Assembly (NCBI GenBank): GCA_014238155.1
Contig: JABABQ010000066.1
Span: 124,001 to 188,000 of the forward strand
DNA: 64,000 bases
DNA from: Rhizobiaceae bacterium
Lineage (GTDB): Bacteria > Pseudomonadota > Alphaproteobacteria > Rhizobiales > Rhizobiaceae
Reading direction: 5' to 3'
The position numbers and the translations under genes are program-made. Of this stretch, positions 38,201 through 46,736 are shown piece after piece. Positions within the stretch are counted from its first letter, which is position 1. Each line of letters starts with the position of its first letter. A model generated the notes under the pieces. The model ran no database searches and had not been told where the DNA came from. It was given only the letters and a program-made list of their open reading frames with translations.

Positions 38201-39568
38201 CTGCTGGCCCAACAGGCTTTTTTGGGGTCGACACCGGCTGTAACCGCCGGGTCGCTACCGCTCAATCCCGTCTATCTGTTCGGCTATTCAGTGGCGATTT
38301 ATTTTGGTGGCATTGTGCTGGCTCTGATCAGCGTCATGACAATGCCGAAACTGTATAATCTGTTTTTCAGGCCGGACGAGGTACACCCTCTATTCGGCCT
38401 TCAGTACTATCTGGCGACCCGCATTGAAGCGGGCAGTCAATCGGCGTTTTTGCAGGAATTGTTCGGTGATTGCTCTATGATATTGCCCTATTTCACGGCA
38501 CTCGGGTACGACCTCAGTGAATCCACTCAAAACGGATCGAATTTCGGAGTTGAACAACTCCACCACTCTCCTTTTTTGTGCAAATTCAATCGCAATACTC
38601 TGGTATCGGACGGATTGCACATGATGAACATGGATCACTCTCAATCGTCGTTCAAAATGTCGGCTATCGAAGTTCCGCCTGATGCCTATTTGGGAAATAA
38701 TCTTCACTATCCAGTGGGTGCCAGGATTGGTGACAATTGTCTTGTCGCAACCAAGGCGATGGTGCCGATTGATGGCGAAATGAAAGACAATTGCGGCATT
38801 CTGGGGTCTCCACCTTTTGCGATCCCACGTTCTGGACCGATGGATCCGACCCACGCTCACTACAAGCAACCCGGCGTATTTGAAAAACGCCTGTCGATGA
38901 AGTTGAAGTCAAACCTGATCACATTGTTTCTGTTTATGGCGCGGAACCTGTCGGTCGTCTTTTTAATGACACTCCTTACAGCCGCGATCTATCAGGTTTG
39001 GGGAGCCGAAATTTTGAGTTCGACAATGTTTGGCGCCTTGGTTTTGGCGGTCTCGATGACTGGCATGTCGATCATCCTTCCGTTGTACTTCATCGTGTTT
39101 GAACGATTGCAACATTTGCACCGGCCAATGAAGCCCAGAATTTGCTCGCTGTATGAGCGGCACTTCTGGGATCACGAACGCTTTTGGAAACTCAACATCA
39201 ACCATTATCTGGTGTTATTTGACGGCACGCCAATCAAGAATTTATTCACCCGCTGCCAGGGCGTGAAGCTTGGGCGCATGGTTTATGATGGCGGTGCCGG
39301 TATTTCCGAGCCGCATATGGTGGAGGTTGGCGACTATGTCTGTCTCAACATAGAAACGGAATTGCAGGGTCATTCTCTGGAAGACGGTACATTCAAGTCG
39401 GACGCTATCAAAGTCGGCGACAGAAGCACCGTGGGAGTGAAAGGTTTTGTTCATTACGGCGTGGAAGCTGGCAAAGACGTCGTCATCAACGCAGATGCGT
39501 TCGTCATGAAAGGCTCAGTCGTGGGCGACGATGAAATATGGAGCGGAAACCCCGCCAGGAATATCTAG
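35279..39568 (+). CDS. Pls-like membrane NRPS, predicted poly-diaminobutyrate synthetase
   Basis: A 1429-residue single-module synthetase built like epsilon-poly-L-lysine synthetase. The A domain (about 50-545) has IYTSGTTGRPKG, NLYGPTET, RSGDRV and the catalytic Lys in ASGKVDRN (K535); Asp248 should bind the alpha-amino group, and Glu252 at code position 239 suits a basic side chain. The carrier domain has Ser594 in DDLGANSLI. Then three pairs of membrane helices (about 720-785, 955-1022, 1210-1272) alternate with three hexapeptide-type soluble domains, as in Pls, where they link amino groups. It has no condensation or thioesterase domain. Strict substrate is not proven. Confidence 0.85.
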   Translation: MLDDIQGAVTNGVQFDVDSSVYVDKHNYVLSGSATTSQDIYWHDGERFHHIIEQLVDDLGTKVARNKVAVEYADSQINWHELEILANRIASLMIAWGVKPGDRVAALFDRSIFAYATQLATSKCGAVLVPLDAAFPKERIKFILDDSGVNFVATLTQYSLLFKDMGATVMAFDALQEELERQPSKRPVIKTKHADELCYLIYTSGTTGRPKGVQINHSSICNFLKMAAEEYGFNSNDRVYQSLTIAFDYSFEEIWVPLISGAVLVPAPSGVNLLGSDLADFLVAQQITAFCSVPTILATIEQELPDLRLLITSGEAFPADLLSRWAKPDRTVLNLYGPTETTVSATWSRLEEGSSVTIGHPLPTYSVMVLHPDRNEVLPFGEEGELAISGIGVSRGYLNRETETARAFIKDFIGLENNPTGLIYRSGDRVQINQREEIEYLGRIDSQVKIRGYRIELGEIEAVARETDDLPAIVVNPVEIEPGSVELAAYFVAGDKDSPIDAGVIQETLKQRLPTYMVPAYFEPIREIPMLASGKVDRNALPMPSGPRLLDGGKKFVAPSEGLEASLAEILGTLLKTEAISADADFFDDLGANSLIMARYIGSVRKKLGLKKVSMKLIYEQTTVASLATALAPTDAPEVEESAPKSMRPDTLVEKTKDLSSMMSKPLIAAKPDVANVGIETLETALDTTPNQVEAQSQPSSDKTIWADDQRIHIAKPWEYYLCGALQLSYMFVISLLGSIVAIAALRWILNSEGFWEIYLRSAVSGSGLFFGSIAFFTAVKWLVWGRYKQEEIKLWSLDYVRFWIAQLSTRANPMVAFAGSPLYNVYLRLLGAKVGRGARIFAVPPVCTDLVSIGENSVVRQSAILTGFTVHRGIVRMGTVEIGDNSFIGEASMMDINTKIGSGSQLGTSSCLHENQQVPDGEIYQGSPAQKTETDYIRVPPLEISELRAWLYTVGGFVPGMVVSAPLSFAIVVLLAQQAFLGSTPAVTAGSLPLNPVYLFGYSVAIYFGGIVLALISVMTMPKLYNLFFRPDEVHPLFGLQYYLATRIEAGSQSAFLQELFGDCSMILPYFTALGYDLSESTQNGSNFGVEQLHHSPFLCKFNRNTLVSDGLHMMNMDHSQSSFKMSAIEVPPDAYLGNNLHYPVGARIGDNCLVATKAMVPIDGEMKDNCGILGSPPFAIPRSGPMDPTHAHYKQPGVFEKRLSMKLKSNLITLFLFMARNLSVVFLMTLLTAAIYQVWGAEILSSTMFGALVLAVSMTGMSIILPLYFIVFERLQHLHRPMKPRICSLYERHFWDHERFWKLNINHYLVLFDGTPIKNLFTRCQGVKLGRMVYDGGAGISEPHMVEVGDYVCLNIETELQGHSLEDGTFKSDAIKVGDRSTVGVKGFVHYGVEAGKDVVINADAFVMKGSVVGDDEIWSGNPARNI

Positions 39569-39604
39569 TAAACAGCCGAATATAAGGAATAGTAGGAGAA
39601 TATT

Positions 39605-40504
39605 ATGCAATTGGAAGTCGTAAAAGATATATCGCAGGAAGAGTTTGTGGCTGAATATGTAGCCAGGAACAAGCCGGTCGTGGTCGACAACATTCCTTAT
39701 TCGGCTGAGAACTGGACGCCGGAGGCTCTTAAGAAGTCAATTGGTGAGCTGACAACGCAGATTTACGGAACTCTTTTTGATTTGGAGAATATTGCCAGTC
39801 TTGAAGAATATCTCGACGACTATTTTGGCGAAACCGGAGACTATCCCGACGACGTTCCTTACGTTCGCTGGTACAATCAGTTGAAGGATGTTGACTTTGT
39901 CTGGGGTGATGAGGCTTTTGAAGCGCTTCAACCATTTTGGCAAAAACCCAATTGTGTTCCCGATCATGATCTCATTGTTCCCGTGACATCCGATACTCAA
40001 TCGGCCGACCCGGTGATGGATAATTTTCCCTATCGGGGTATATTGGTTGCTGCCCGCGGGGCGAGAACACGCATGCACCGTGATCCGTTTTGCAGTGACG
40101 CAATTGTCGCTCAGTTTCACGGTACCAAGCAGGCCGTTCTGTATCATCCCGACCGAGCCGAAGAATTGATGGAAGCCAGCGATGGCAGCTCATTTGGTGG
40201 ATTTATTGACGTTCGGGAAGAAGGCAATCTCGAAGTTGTCACGGCTGAACCGGATTATCAGGGACTGATTACGCCCGGCCAGATGATCTATATTCCGCAC
40301 GGCTGGCTGCATGACGTGCTGGTCGTCGATGATTCAGTCTCAGTGACCTGGAATTTCGTGCACAAGCAAGGAGCCCAGGAATTTCTGCAATATCTGAAGG
40401 ATGACCCGTCTGAGGACAGCGAGTTTGAGGTGCTGCAGTATTTTATGAAACGCGGCGGCGCGGGCGAACTGGACCACCGGCAATTGCTGGCTGCCGTTGC
40501 ATAA
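39605..40504 (+). CDS. JmjC/cupin_8 Fe(II)/2-oxoglutarate oxygenase
   Basis: A 299-residue cupin_8 protein, the bacterial JmjC-like hydroxylase family. The iron ligands look complete: His158 and Asp160 in MHRDPF and His236 in PHGWLHDV; Lys175 in GTKQAVLYHP may bind 2-oxoglutarate. AGGAG stands seven bases before the ATG, and the gene follows the Pls-like gene by 36 bases in the same direction. It could hydroxylate diaminobutyrate, the carrier-bound monomer or the polymer, or an unrelated protein. No cofactor or export domain is present. Confidence 0.8.
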   Translation: MQLEVVKDISQEEFVAEYVARNKPVVVDNIPYSAENWTPEALKKSIGELTTQIYGTLFDLENIASLEEYLDDYFGETGDYPDDVPYVRWYNQLKDVDFVWGDEAFEALQPFWQKPNCVPDHDLIVPVTSDTQSADPVMDNFPYRGILVAARGARTRMHRDPFCSDAIVAQFHGTKQAVLYHPDRAEELMEASDGSSFGGFIDVREEGNLEVVTAEPDYQGLITPGQMIYIPHGWLHDVLVVDDSVSVTWNFVHKQGAQEFLQYLKDDPSEDSEFEVLQYFMKRGGAGELDHRQLLAAVA

Positions 40505-40505
40505 A

Positions 40506-41276
40506 TCATTTTGCTTTGAGTTTAGCGTCGCTGTGCCTTATGTCTGGCGCCTCCAGCGACGTTACAACGGTCAAAACATGGTCTTTGGGTCCGCTCAATG
40601 CGTGTCCGTAGAGGTCATCGTGGGAAGATGTATCTGAGATAATTGTTACCAATCCCCCTTCCGGGGAAGTTTGGATTTTTGCGAAATCCAACTCAGCGCC
40701 GCGACCGGTTGCCTTCGAACAGGCCTCCTTTTGGGTCCACATGAAAAAATAAGCCAACGTCGCGGCGGGCTCTTTCAATTTGGCCAAGAGATCGCGTTCG
40801 GCAGAACTGAAAAGCTCTTCGATCACATGTCGGTCGGCAGCCTGGGGGTCTATCCTCTCCAGATCAATACCTATGGGTTCTGCTGAAACGGCCATCGCGA
40901 TCCAGTTTTCGCGTTTGGATAGGCTAAAATTTGGAGCGCCCTGATTGAGGCAAATAGGTTTGCCGGTGTCGTAGCTGAAAGCAATTTTTTGAGGATCAAT
41001 ATCCAACCAGTCTCCGAGGATCAGCCGGGAAAATATTCGCGTGCAGATGTATTGATCGCGCATCTGGAGATTTTGGATTTTGGCGGCCCGAACCTGTTCG
41101 CTTTGATCGAGCAGGCTTTTTTGGAGTGATCGATCGATCCTGGTGGTGTTGACCTGCCAGACTTCGATTACATTTTCTGGTGAGGCACCAGCATCAACGC
41201 CCGCTTCGGAGGGAAAAGTACGATGTGTAATTCGGTCTGCAGCCATTTCTCTCCCGTCCCCCCTTTTTCCAATCAT
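40506..41276 (-). CDS. 4'-phosphopantetheinyl transferase, Sfp-type
   Basis: A 256-residue PPTase that converts apo carrier proteins to holo form with CoA. The two signatures are present: GIDLERI (D138, E140 binding Mg2+) and WTQKEACSKATGRG (W180, K183, E184). I choose the ATG at 41276 because GGAG stands six bases before it; starts at 41351 and 41246 are possible. It converges with the oxygenase gene (one base between stops) and most likely activates the carrier domain of the Pls-like synthetase. It shares the strand with tgt, idi and hemA. Confidence 0.88.
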   Translation of the reverse strand: MIGKRGDGREMAADRITHRTFPSEAGVDAGASPENVIEVWQVNTTRIDRSLQKSLLDQSEQVRAAKIQNLQMRDQYICTRIFSRLILGDWLDIDPQKIAFSYDTGKPICLNQGAPNFSLSKRENWIAMAVSAEPIGIDLERIDPQAADRHVIEELFSSAERDLLAKLKEPAATLAYFFMWTQKEACSKATGRGAELDFAKIQTSPEGGLVTIISDTSSHDDLYGHALSGPKDHVLTVVTSLEAPDIRHSDAKLKAK

Positions 41277-41347
41277 AGTGAACTCCAAACCGATAATATT
41301 CTGTTTTTTTTGACAGTCAGGAGTTTCGGACCTCTGGACCGCAGAAA

Positions 41348-42508
41348 TCAAATTGGCTGAATATCGCCGCGTGCCCAGCCTTCCTTGGTCTTGCCCATAA
41401 AGTCGTTGTAGCTGCCCTGTTCGATGGCGTCGCGGGCACCCTGCATCAGATGTTGATAATAGGCCAGATTGTTCCAGGTCAGCAGCATGCCACCCAGTGC
41501 TTCATTGGCACGCATCAGGTGGTGGAGATAAGCACGGCTGTAATCGCGGCTCGCCGGACAATCTGACTGGTCGTCCAGCGGTCGATGGTCTTCGGCATGG
41601 CGGGCATTGCGCAAGTTGAGTTTTCCATAGCGCGAATAGGCCGTGGCGTGGCGCCCGGCGCGGGTGGGCATCACACAATCGAACATATCGACACCGCGGG
41701 CAATGGATTCCAGCAAGTCATCGGGCGTTCCAACGCCCATCAGATAGCGGGGCTTTTCCGTCGGCAGTTCAGGACATGTAATATCCAGCATCTGCAGCAT
41801 GACTTCCTGGGGTTCGCCAACCGCCAGACCGCCAATGGAATAGCCTTTCATGTCCATCGCCCGCAGCGCCTGCGCAGACTTTATGCGCAGATCTTCACAA
41901 TCGCCACCCTGGACAATGCCGAACATTGCCCGGGCATTGTGATCAGACTGGGACTTGAATGCCGTATGAGATCGCTCTGCCCAGCGAAGCGACAGTTCCA
42001 TTGCCCTTTGAATTTCCTGTTTGCTGGCCGGCAGAGCGATGCATTCATCCAGTTGCATTTGAATATCGCTGTCCAGAAGAGCCTGAATCTCGATCGACCG
42101 TTCTGGGGTGAGATCGTATTTGCGGCCATCGACATGGCTTTGAAAAACCACCCCTTTTTCACTCATCTTGCGCAACTGGGCCAATGACATGACCTGAAAA
42201 CCGCCAGAATCAGTGAGGATGGGATAGGGCCAGCGGGCAAATTGATGCAGGCCTCCCAATTTTCCAACCCGTTCAGCACCGGGACGCAACATCAGGTGAT
42301 AGGTGTTGCCAAGAATAACATCTGAGCCCAGATCTCTTACCTGATCCATATACATTGCTTTGACGGTACCGGCAGTTCCAACCGGCATATAGGCCGGGGT
42401 TCTGATGGTTCCGCGTGGCATGGAAATGGCACCACGGCGGGCCCGTCCGTCCGTTGCTGTCACATTGAACTGAAAGTCTTTGGTGGTCTGGTCGGATTCA
42501 GATGTCAT
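41348..42508 (-). CDS. tgt: Queuine tRNA-ribosyltransferase
   Basis: Tgt exchanges guanine-34 for preQ1 in tRNAs for Tyr, His, Asp and Asn. The 386-residue protein shows [18 protein letters not shown] (nucleophile region, first Asp), [14 protein letters not shown], and [31 protein letters not shown], carrying the catalytic Asp. The Cys/His zinc site should lie near the end. It is split from queA, with which it pairs in relatives, by the 12-kb island, and lies on the opposite strand. Confidence 0.96.
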   Translation of the reverse strand: MTSESDQTTKDFQFNVTATDGRARRGAISMPRGTIRTPAYMPVGTAGTVKAMYMDQVRDLGSDVILGNTYHLMLRPGAERVGKLGGLHQFARWPYPILTDSGGFQVMSLAQLRKMSEKGVVFQSHVDGRKYDLTPERSIEIQALLDSDIQMQLDECIALPASKQEIQRAMELSLRWAERSHTAFKSQSDHNARAMFGIVQGGDCEDLRIKSAQALRAMDMKGYSIGGLAVGEPQEVMLQMLDITCPELPTEKPRYLMGVGTPDDLLESIARGVDMFDCVMPTRAGRHATAYSRYGKLNLRNARHAEDHRPLDDQSDCPASRDYSRAYLHHLMRANEALGGMLLTWNNLAYYQHLMQGARDAIEQGSYNDFMGKTKEGWARGDIQPI

Positions 42509-42535
42509 TTGGCAGATCCTGGAATTGTCAGGCCT

Positions 42536-43138
42536 TCAAAACACCAATCCGGGGTAACGGTCCAGATAAATTCGAAACCACGGGGTATATTGTTGAGGGT
42601 TGGTCACCACATCGTTTGCCAGCTGATCAGCAGACATCCATTTTATGTCGGAAACTTCGTCCGGGTTGAGGTCTGCAATCATCTGGCTCCTGTCGACTTG
42701 CGCAGTGAACATGTGCACCCGTTCACGCTCAAATAATCCGTTGCCAACATCTGCTGCATATTCCACGACACGTCGTTGTTTCAGATCAGCTTTCAAACCC
42801 AGTTCTTCACCCAAACGCCGATGGGCAGCGGTGACAATATCCTCGCCAAAATGGGGGTGGGTGCAACAGGTATTGGCCCATAGGCCACCACAATGATATT
42901 TTGAGATTGCGCGGCGTTGAATGAGCAGCTCGTCGCCTGAAAACAGGAAAATCGATATCGCCAGATGATGGATGTCGCGCCGATGAGCTTCAATCTTTTC
43001 GATCGAAAAAAATGACCCATCCGCGCCGATGCCTGGAATCATGATGGCAGGGCCAGTTGATTTCAAACTTTGATCCCCGGCAACCGAGCCTGTGCGTTCA
43101 GACGGTTTGGTTTGACGGTTTTGATCTGCGTTCAGCAT
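42536..43138 (-). CDS. idi: Isopentenyl-diphosphate delta-isomerase, type I
   Basis: A 200-residue Nudix-fold enzyme interconverting IPP and DMAPP. The motif WANTCCTHPHFGED has the active-site Cys, and RRLGEELGLKADL the Nudix-like helix; PWFRIYLDRYPGL closes the protein. It is longer at the N-terminus than E. coli Idi by about 25 polar residues. It lies 27 bases before tgt and 41 after hemA, all co-directional, so isoprenoid and haem precursor genes may share a transcript. Confidence 0.92.
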   Translation of the reverse strand: MLNADQNRQTKPSERTGSVAGDQSLKSTGPAIMIPGIGADGSFFSIEKIEAHRRDIHHLAISIFLFSGDELLIQRRAISKYHCGGLWANTCCTHPHFGEDIVTAAHRRLGEELGLKADLKQRRVVEYAADVGNGLFERERVHMFTAQVDRSQMIADLNPDEVSDIKWMSADQLANDVVTNPQQYTPWFRIYLDRYPGLVF

Positions 43139-43179
43139 CGCTGTGGCCCGTTATTGTGATGCGCTATGTGTTTGATCAG

Positions 43180-44397
43180 TTAAGCGACAGCGCGGGAAAG
43201 CGCACATTGCGCCCATAATTCGCTCAGTGCATTGACCAGATGATCAATGTCTTGCTCACTATGCAAGGGAGAAGGGGTTATCCGCAAACGCTCAGTGCCT
43301 TCAGGCACGGTTGGGTAGTTAATTGGTTGAACATAGATACCGTAATTCTCCAACAGCAAGTCGGAAATGAATTTGCACTTTTTGGCGTCTCCGACCATCA
43401 CCGGGACGATATGACTATCATTGTCCATATGCGGCAATCCGATTGCATCAAGCTTTTGTCGCAATGTGCGGACATTTTTACGCTGCCGCATCCGCTCCAT
43501 GTCGCTGGTTTTCAAATGCTGGATCGAGGCAGTCGCACCAGCTGCCAGTGCCGGGGGCAGGGCTGTTGAAAATATGAATCCGGAGGCAAATGAGCGGACA
43601 AAATCGACCAGATTGGTCGACGCAGCAATATAGCCTCCCATCACGCCAAATGCCTTGCCCAAGGTTCCCTGAATGACGGTCACACGATCAGCAAGGCCCA
43701 ATTGTTCGGAGATGCCACCGCCTCTGGGGCCATAGAGCCCGACTGCATGCACTTCATCCAGATAAGACATGGCACCATGTTTTTCACACACATCAAGTAT
43801 CTCGCCCAACGGACAGATATCGCCATCCATTGAATAGACCGACTCGAATGCCACCAGTTTGGGGGCATCAGAATCGGTGTTGCTGAGTTTACGGTCCAGG
43901 TCTTCAACGTCATTGTGTTTCCACAAATGCTTGGGCGCTTTTGAATGACGGATACCTTCAATCATCGAGGCGTGATTGTCGGTATCGGAGAAAACTTCAC
44001 AGCCGGGAATTCTGGACGCTAATGTGCTGAGAGCCGCCCAGTTGGCGACATAGCCGGACGTTAACAACAGGGCCGATTGCTTGGCGTGAAGGTCGGCCAG
44101 TTCCTGCTCCAGCAGTACATGATAATGGTTGGTTCCGGATATGTTGCGTGTGCCACCCGCACCGGCGCCGCAACGTTCCAGCGCTGTTTTCATGGCCGCA
44201 AGGGTGTCCGGATGTTGGCCCATTCCTAGATAATCGTTGGAGCACCAGACGGTCACTTCACAAGAGCCGCCATTGGCAGCATAGCGCGTAGCCTGTGGAA
44301 ATTTGCCGTTCTGGCGTTCCAGATCGGCAAAGACGCGGTAATTGCCGCCTTCTTTCAAGCCATCCAGCTCGCTTTTGAAATAATCCTCAAAGTCCAC
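43180..44397 (-). CDS. hemA: 5-aminolevulinate synthase
   Basis: ALA synthase condenses glycine and succinyl-CoA in the C4 pathway, typical of alphaproteobacteria. The 405-residue enzyme has [46 protein letters not shown] and the PLP lysine in [19 protein letters not shown] 44397 is chosen with GGAG seven bases upstream. An FNR/FixK-type palindrome stands 70 bases upstream, indicating oxygen-responsive control. Confidence 0.96.
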   Translation of the reverse strand: MDFEDYFKSELDGLKEGGNYRVFADLERQNGKFPQATRYAANGGSCEVTVWCSNDYLGMGQHPDTLAAMKTALERCGAGAGGTRNISGTNHYHVLLEQELADLHAKQSALLLTSGYVANWAALSTLASRIPGCEVFSDTDNHASMIEGIRHSKAPKHLWKHNDVEDLDRKLSNTDSDAPKLVAFESVYSMDGDICPLGEILDVCEKHGAMSYLDEVHAVGLYGPRGGGISEQLGLADRVTVIQGTLGKAFGVMGGYIAASTNLVDFVRSFASGFIFSTALPPALAAGATASIQHLKTSDMERMRQRKNVRTLRQKLDAIGLPHMDNDSHIVPVMVGDAKKCKFISDLLLENYGIYVQPINYPTVPEGTERLRITPSPLHSEQDIDHLVNALSELWAQCALSRAVA

Positions 44398-44732
44398 GGA
44401 AGTGCTCCAGTTCCTGTTCGCGGCTCAGTCTAACCAAATTGGTAATCATCGCCAGAAGATATGGCGTTGACCCAGGTCAATTTTATGTTTTCAAACCGTG
44501 ATAATCCTGTAATCAATCACACTGACGATCATCCCAATAGCGCTGCGGGCAACCAAATTATGGGATATCGCAGACTGTGAAGGCTGGCAAGATGGTCATC
44601 TGTTGCTGTGGCCTTAAATTACGGCAGATTGCAGGCAGGTCTTCACTCATCCATAGCAATGTTGTGACTTGACCGAAGTCGCAACTCGAGAGAGGTATTG
44701 GCCAATTCAGAGGAAATCTTCAGGAGACAGGA
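44398..44732. other. Divergent control region between hemA and cytochrome c gene
   Basis: 335 bases with no gene. It holds the FNR/FixK-type palindrome at 44467-44480. An AGGAGACAGG run at about 44721 is the cytochrome gene's binding site. No other structured element was found. Confidence 0.6.
44467..44480. promoter_or_regulatory. FNR/FixK-type palindrome
   Basis: TTGAC-CCAG-GTCAA is a perfect 5-4-5 palindrome matching the TTGAY-N4-RTCAA site of CRP/FNR-family regulators. It is centred 77 bases before the hemA start and 259 before the cytochrome start, so hemA is the more likely target. Confidence 0.6.
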
Positions 44733-45155
44733 ATGTTTTATCGCTCACTTCGCCTAGTCGCATTGCTAGCAATTGCCGTGACTTCGACTGCGGCACACTC
44801 TGACTCACATGCTGCAGGCGACGCAGTTAAAGGTAAAAAAGTATTCAAAAAGTGTGCCGCGTGTCACAATATTGGCGAAGCGGCGAAAATCAAAGTCGGA
44901 CCGCCACTGACTGATGTTGTCGGCCGCAAGGCGGCCTCGTTTGAGGGATTCAAATACGGCAAAAGCATTGCTGCTGCTGGAGAGGCTGGTCTGATCTGGA
45001 GCGAAGAAGAGCTGTTTGACTATCTTGTTAATCCCAAAAACTATCTGCGAGCCAAATTGGAAAACAAAAAAGCAAAATCCAAAATGGCGTTCAGATTGAA
45101 AAAGGAACAGGACCGGGCAGACGTGATTTCTTACCTTAAGTCATTGAATATGTGA
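44733..45155 (+). CDS. Cytochrome c family protein (c2/c550 type)
   Basis: A 140-residue periplasmic electron carrier. A signal peptide (about 1-21) precedes the CAACH haem site (Cys41, Cys44, His45), and Met118 in KSKMAF is the likely second ligand. The length and GPPLTDVVGRKAASFEGFKYG segment are those of class I cytochromes c2. A hairpin with a following T run (45180-45207) ends the gene. Confidence 0.9.
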   Translation: MFYRSLRLVALLAIAVTSTAAHSDSHAAGDAVKGKKVFKKCAACHNIGEAAKIKVGPPLTDVVGRKAASFEGFKYGKSIAAAGEAGLIWSEEELFDYLVNPKNYLRAKLENKKAKSKMAFRLKKEQDRADVISYLKSLNM

Positions 45156-45179
45156 TATAATTGAAAATCCGTTCCTAAT

Positions 45180-45207
45180 GCCGCCTTCCCTGGGGAAGGT
45201 GGCTTTT
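45180..45207 (+). terminator. Rho-independent terminator after the cytochrome c gene
   Basis: GCCGCCTTCC pairs with GGAAGGTGGC (one G-T pair) around the loop CTGG, followed by TTTT. It is 25 bases past the stop and separates the cytochrome unit from the barrel gene. Confidence 0.7.
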
Positions 45208-45403
45208 GGATTTGCTCATGCAAATGCAGATTATTTCAAGCAACCGCTCAACTGCGTCGAAAATGACACGGTTGAATAAAATTGGTAGGTTTTGATGATC
45301 TCCAATTCAATTTTCCCTGCCGATAGGGTACACGAATGCCCTGTACCGGTTGTCCCTACATCCGGAATTATCATTGAATACTTTCCAGGTAGGCGGAAAG
45401 ACC

Positions 45404-46720
45404 ATGTTGAATAAGTTGAGGTACATCCGCGCAGATCGCGCGCTTTTGACGCTCTTTGCGAGCGCCACATTGACCGGTGCGATGTTGTTCACGTCGCCGG
45501 TGCGGTCGGCGCCGGTTACCTTTGAGCAGATTCTCGCGGCTCCCGATGATGCACAATTAAATCTCACCTATGCCCGTCAACAGGTGGCCACTGGGCGCCT
45601 GCAACAGGCGGCGGCCGCGCTGGAGCGTCTGTTGCTGCAGCGCCCTAACTGGGATTCCGTGCGATTGTTCTACGGGATTGTCCTGTATCGGCTTGACGAT
45701 GTGGCTGGTGCCACCCGCGAACTTGAAATTCTGGAGGGCCGTGGCCTTAATCCGGATCAGGAAGCCGACAGGGTAAAATATCTGGCGCGCGCGGTGAAGA
45801 AGTCTGAACCGCTGCGCATAACAAGCCGGTTCAGCCTTGGTGGTCGCTATGACACCAATCCGGGACGGGTTTCAGACGCTGTGACTGCTTCGACCGGCGC
45901 GGACAGCGATAGTGATTTTGCCTTCGCCGCCAGGTCGCGGTTCAGAATCGAGGCCGACCTCAACAACGGTCGCCGGGACTATCTGTTTGTGCAGACAAAT
46001 GGCCACCTGAGAGAGTTTTTCGATATTGACCGGGCCGATCTGATCCACAGTCGGGCACGAGCCGGTGTAAAGCTGCACTTTCAGGACGGCACTATTACGC
46101 CTTATGGCTCCTATTCATCTGTATGGTTACAGCAGGAGCAGTTTCGCACCAGCTATGGTGGTGGTCTGGACGCCTCCTGGACGTTGAATTCGCAGGTTAC
46201 CCTGCTGCTCAATGCGCAAGGCATGTATCAAAACTACGATACAACGTCCTATTCAACGATTGGCGACCTGCGCGATGGCTGGAAATATGGCGGCGGAGTC
46301 AAATTCCGCTGGCGGCCAAGCGATTCACTGACTGTTTATGGCGGTGCCGATTTCAAAACCAAGGATGCCGAGTCTGACGGGTTTTCCCATGATTCAGGAA
46401 AACTGTCCTTGGCGGCCCAAAAGCTTCTGGGCATGGGCCGTTACGTGACAATGGCGGCTAGCTTTACGCGCACAGAATACGAGCAGCCCGACACTTTTTA
46501 TTCCAACACCATTGCCCGCGAAGACGATGTGTTCCGTATCAGGGCCGCGGCGGGTGCTCCGTTGTCGACAATTTTGGCAGGTGTCGATCTGCCCGACCAG
46601 CTGGGTGGAATTGTTGCCCAGATCGGTGGCACTTATCACCAGCAGAATTCGTCAATCGAAGACCTGGACATCGATAATTTCAGTGTTGATCTGATGTTCA
46701 TAAAACGCACGACCTTTTAA
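45404..46720 (+). CDS. TPR-containing outer-membrane beta-barrel protein, Slam-like
   Basis: A 438-residue exported protein. Residues 1-36 form a signal peptide (ATG 45404 preceded by AGGCGG). Residues 48-130 are TPR-like helices (LNLTYARQQVATGRLQQAAAALERLLLQRPNW), then a barrel starts with RFSLGGRYDTNPGRVSD and ends MFIKRTTF. The layout, TPRs before a barrel, is that of surface lipoprotein assembly modulators (Slam, DUF560), though strand count and homology are unverified. The next gene codes for a FecR-domain protein, sixteen bases on, a recurring pair in alphaproteobacteria; it could be a transporter and its cargo or partner. Confidence 0.65.
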   Translation: MLNKLRYIRADRALLTLFASATLTGAMLFTSPVRSAPVTFEQILAAPDDAQLNLTYARQQVATGRLQQAAAALERLLLQRPNWDSVRLFYGIVLYRLDDVAGATRELEILEGRGLNPDQEADRVKYLARAVKKSEPLRITSRFSLGGRYDTNPGRVSDAVTASTGADSDSDFAFAARSRFRIEADLNNGRRDYLFVQTNGHLREFFDIDRADLIHSRARAGVKLHFQDGTITPYGSYSSVWLQQEQFRTSYGGGLDASWTLNSQVTLLLNAQGMYQNYDTTSYSTIGDLRDGWKYGGGVKFRWRPSDSLTVYGGADFKTKDAESDGFSHDSGKLSLAAQKLLGMGRYVTMAASFTRTEYEQPDTFYSNTIAREDDVFRIRAAAGAPLSTILAGVDLPDQLGGIVAQIGGTYHQQNSSIEDLDIDNFSVDLMFIKRTTF

Positions 46721-46736
46721 CGGGAAGGAGAGACAA

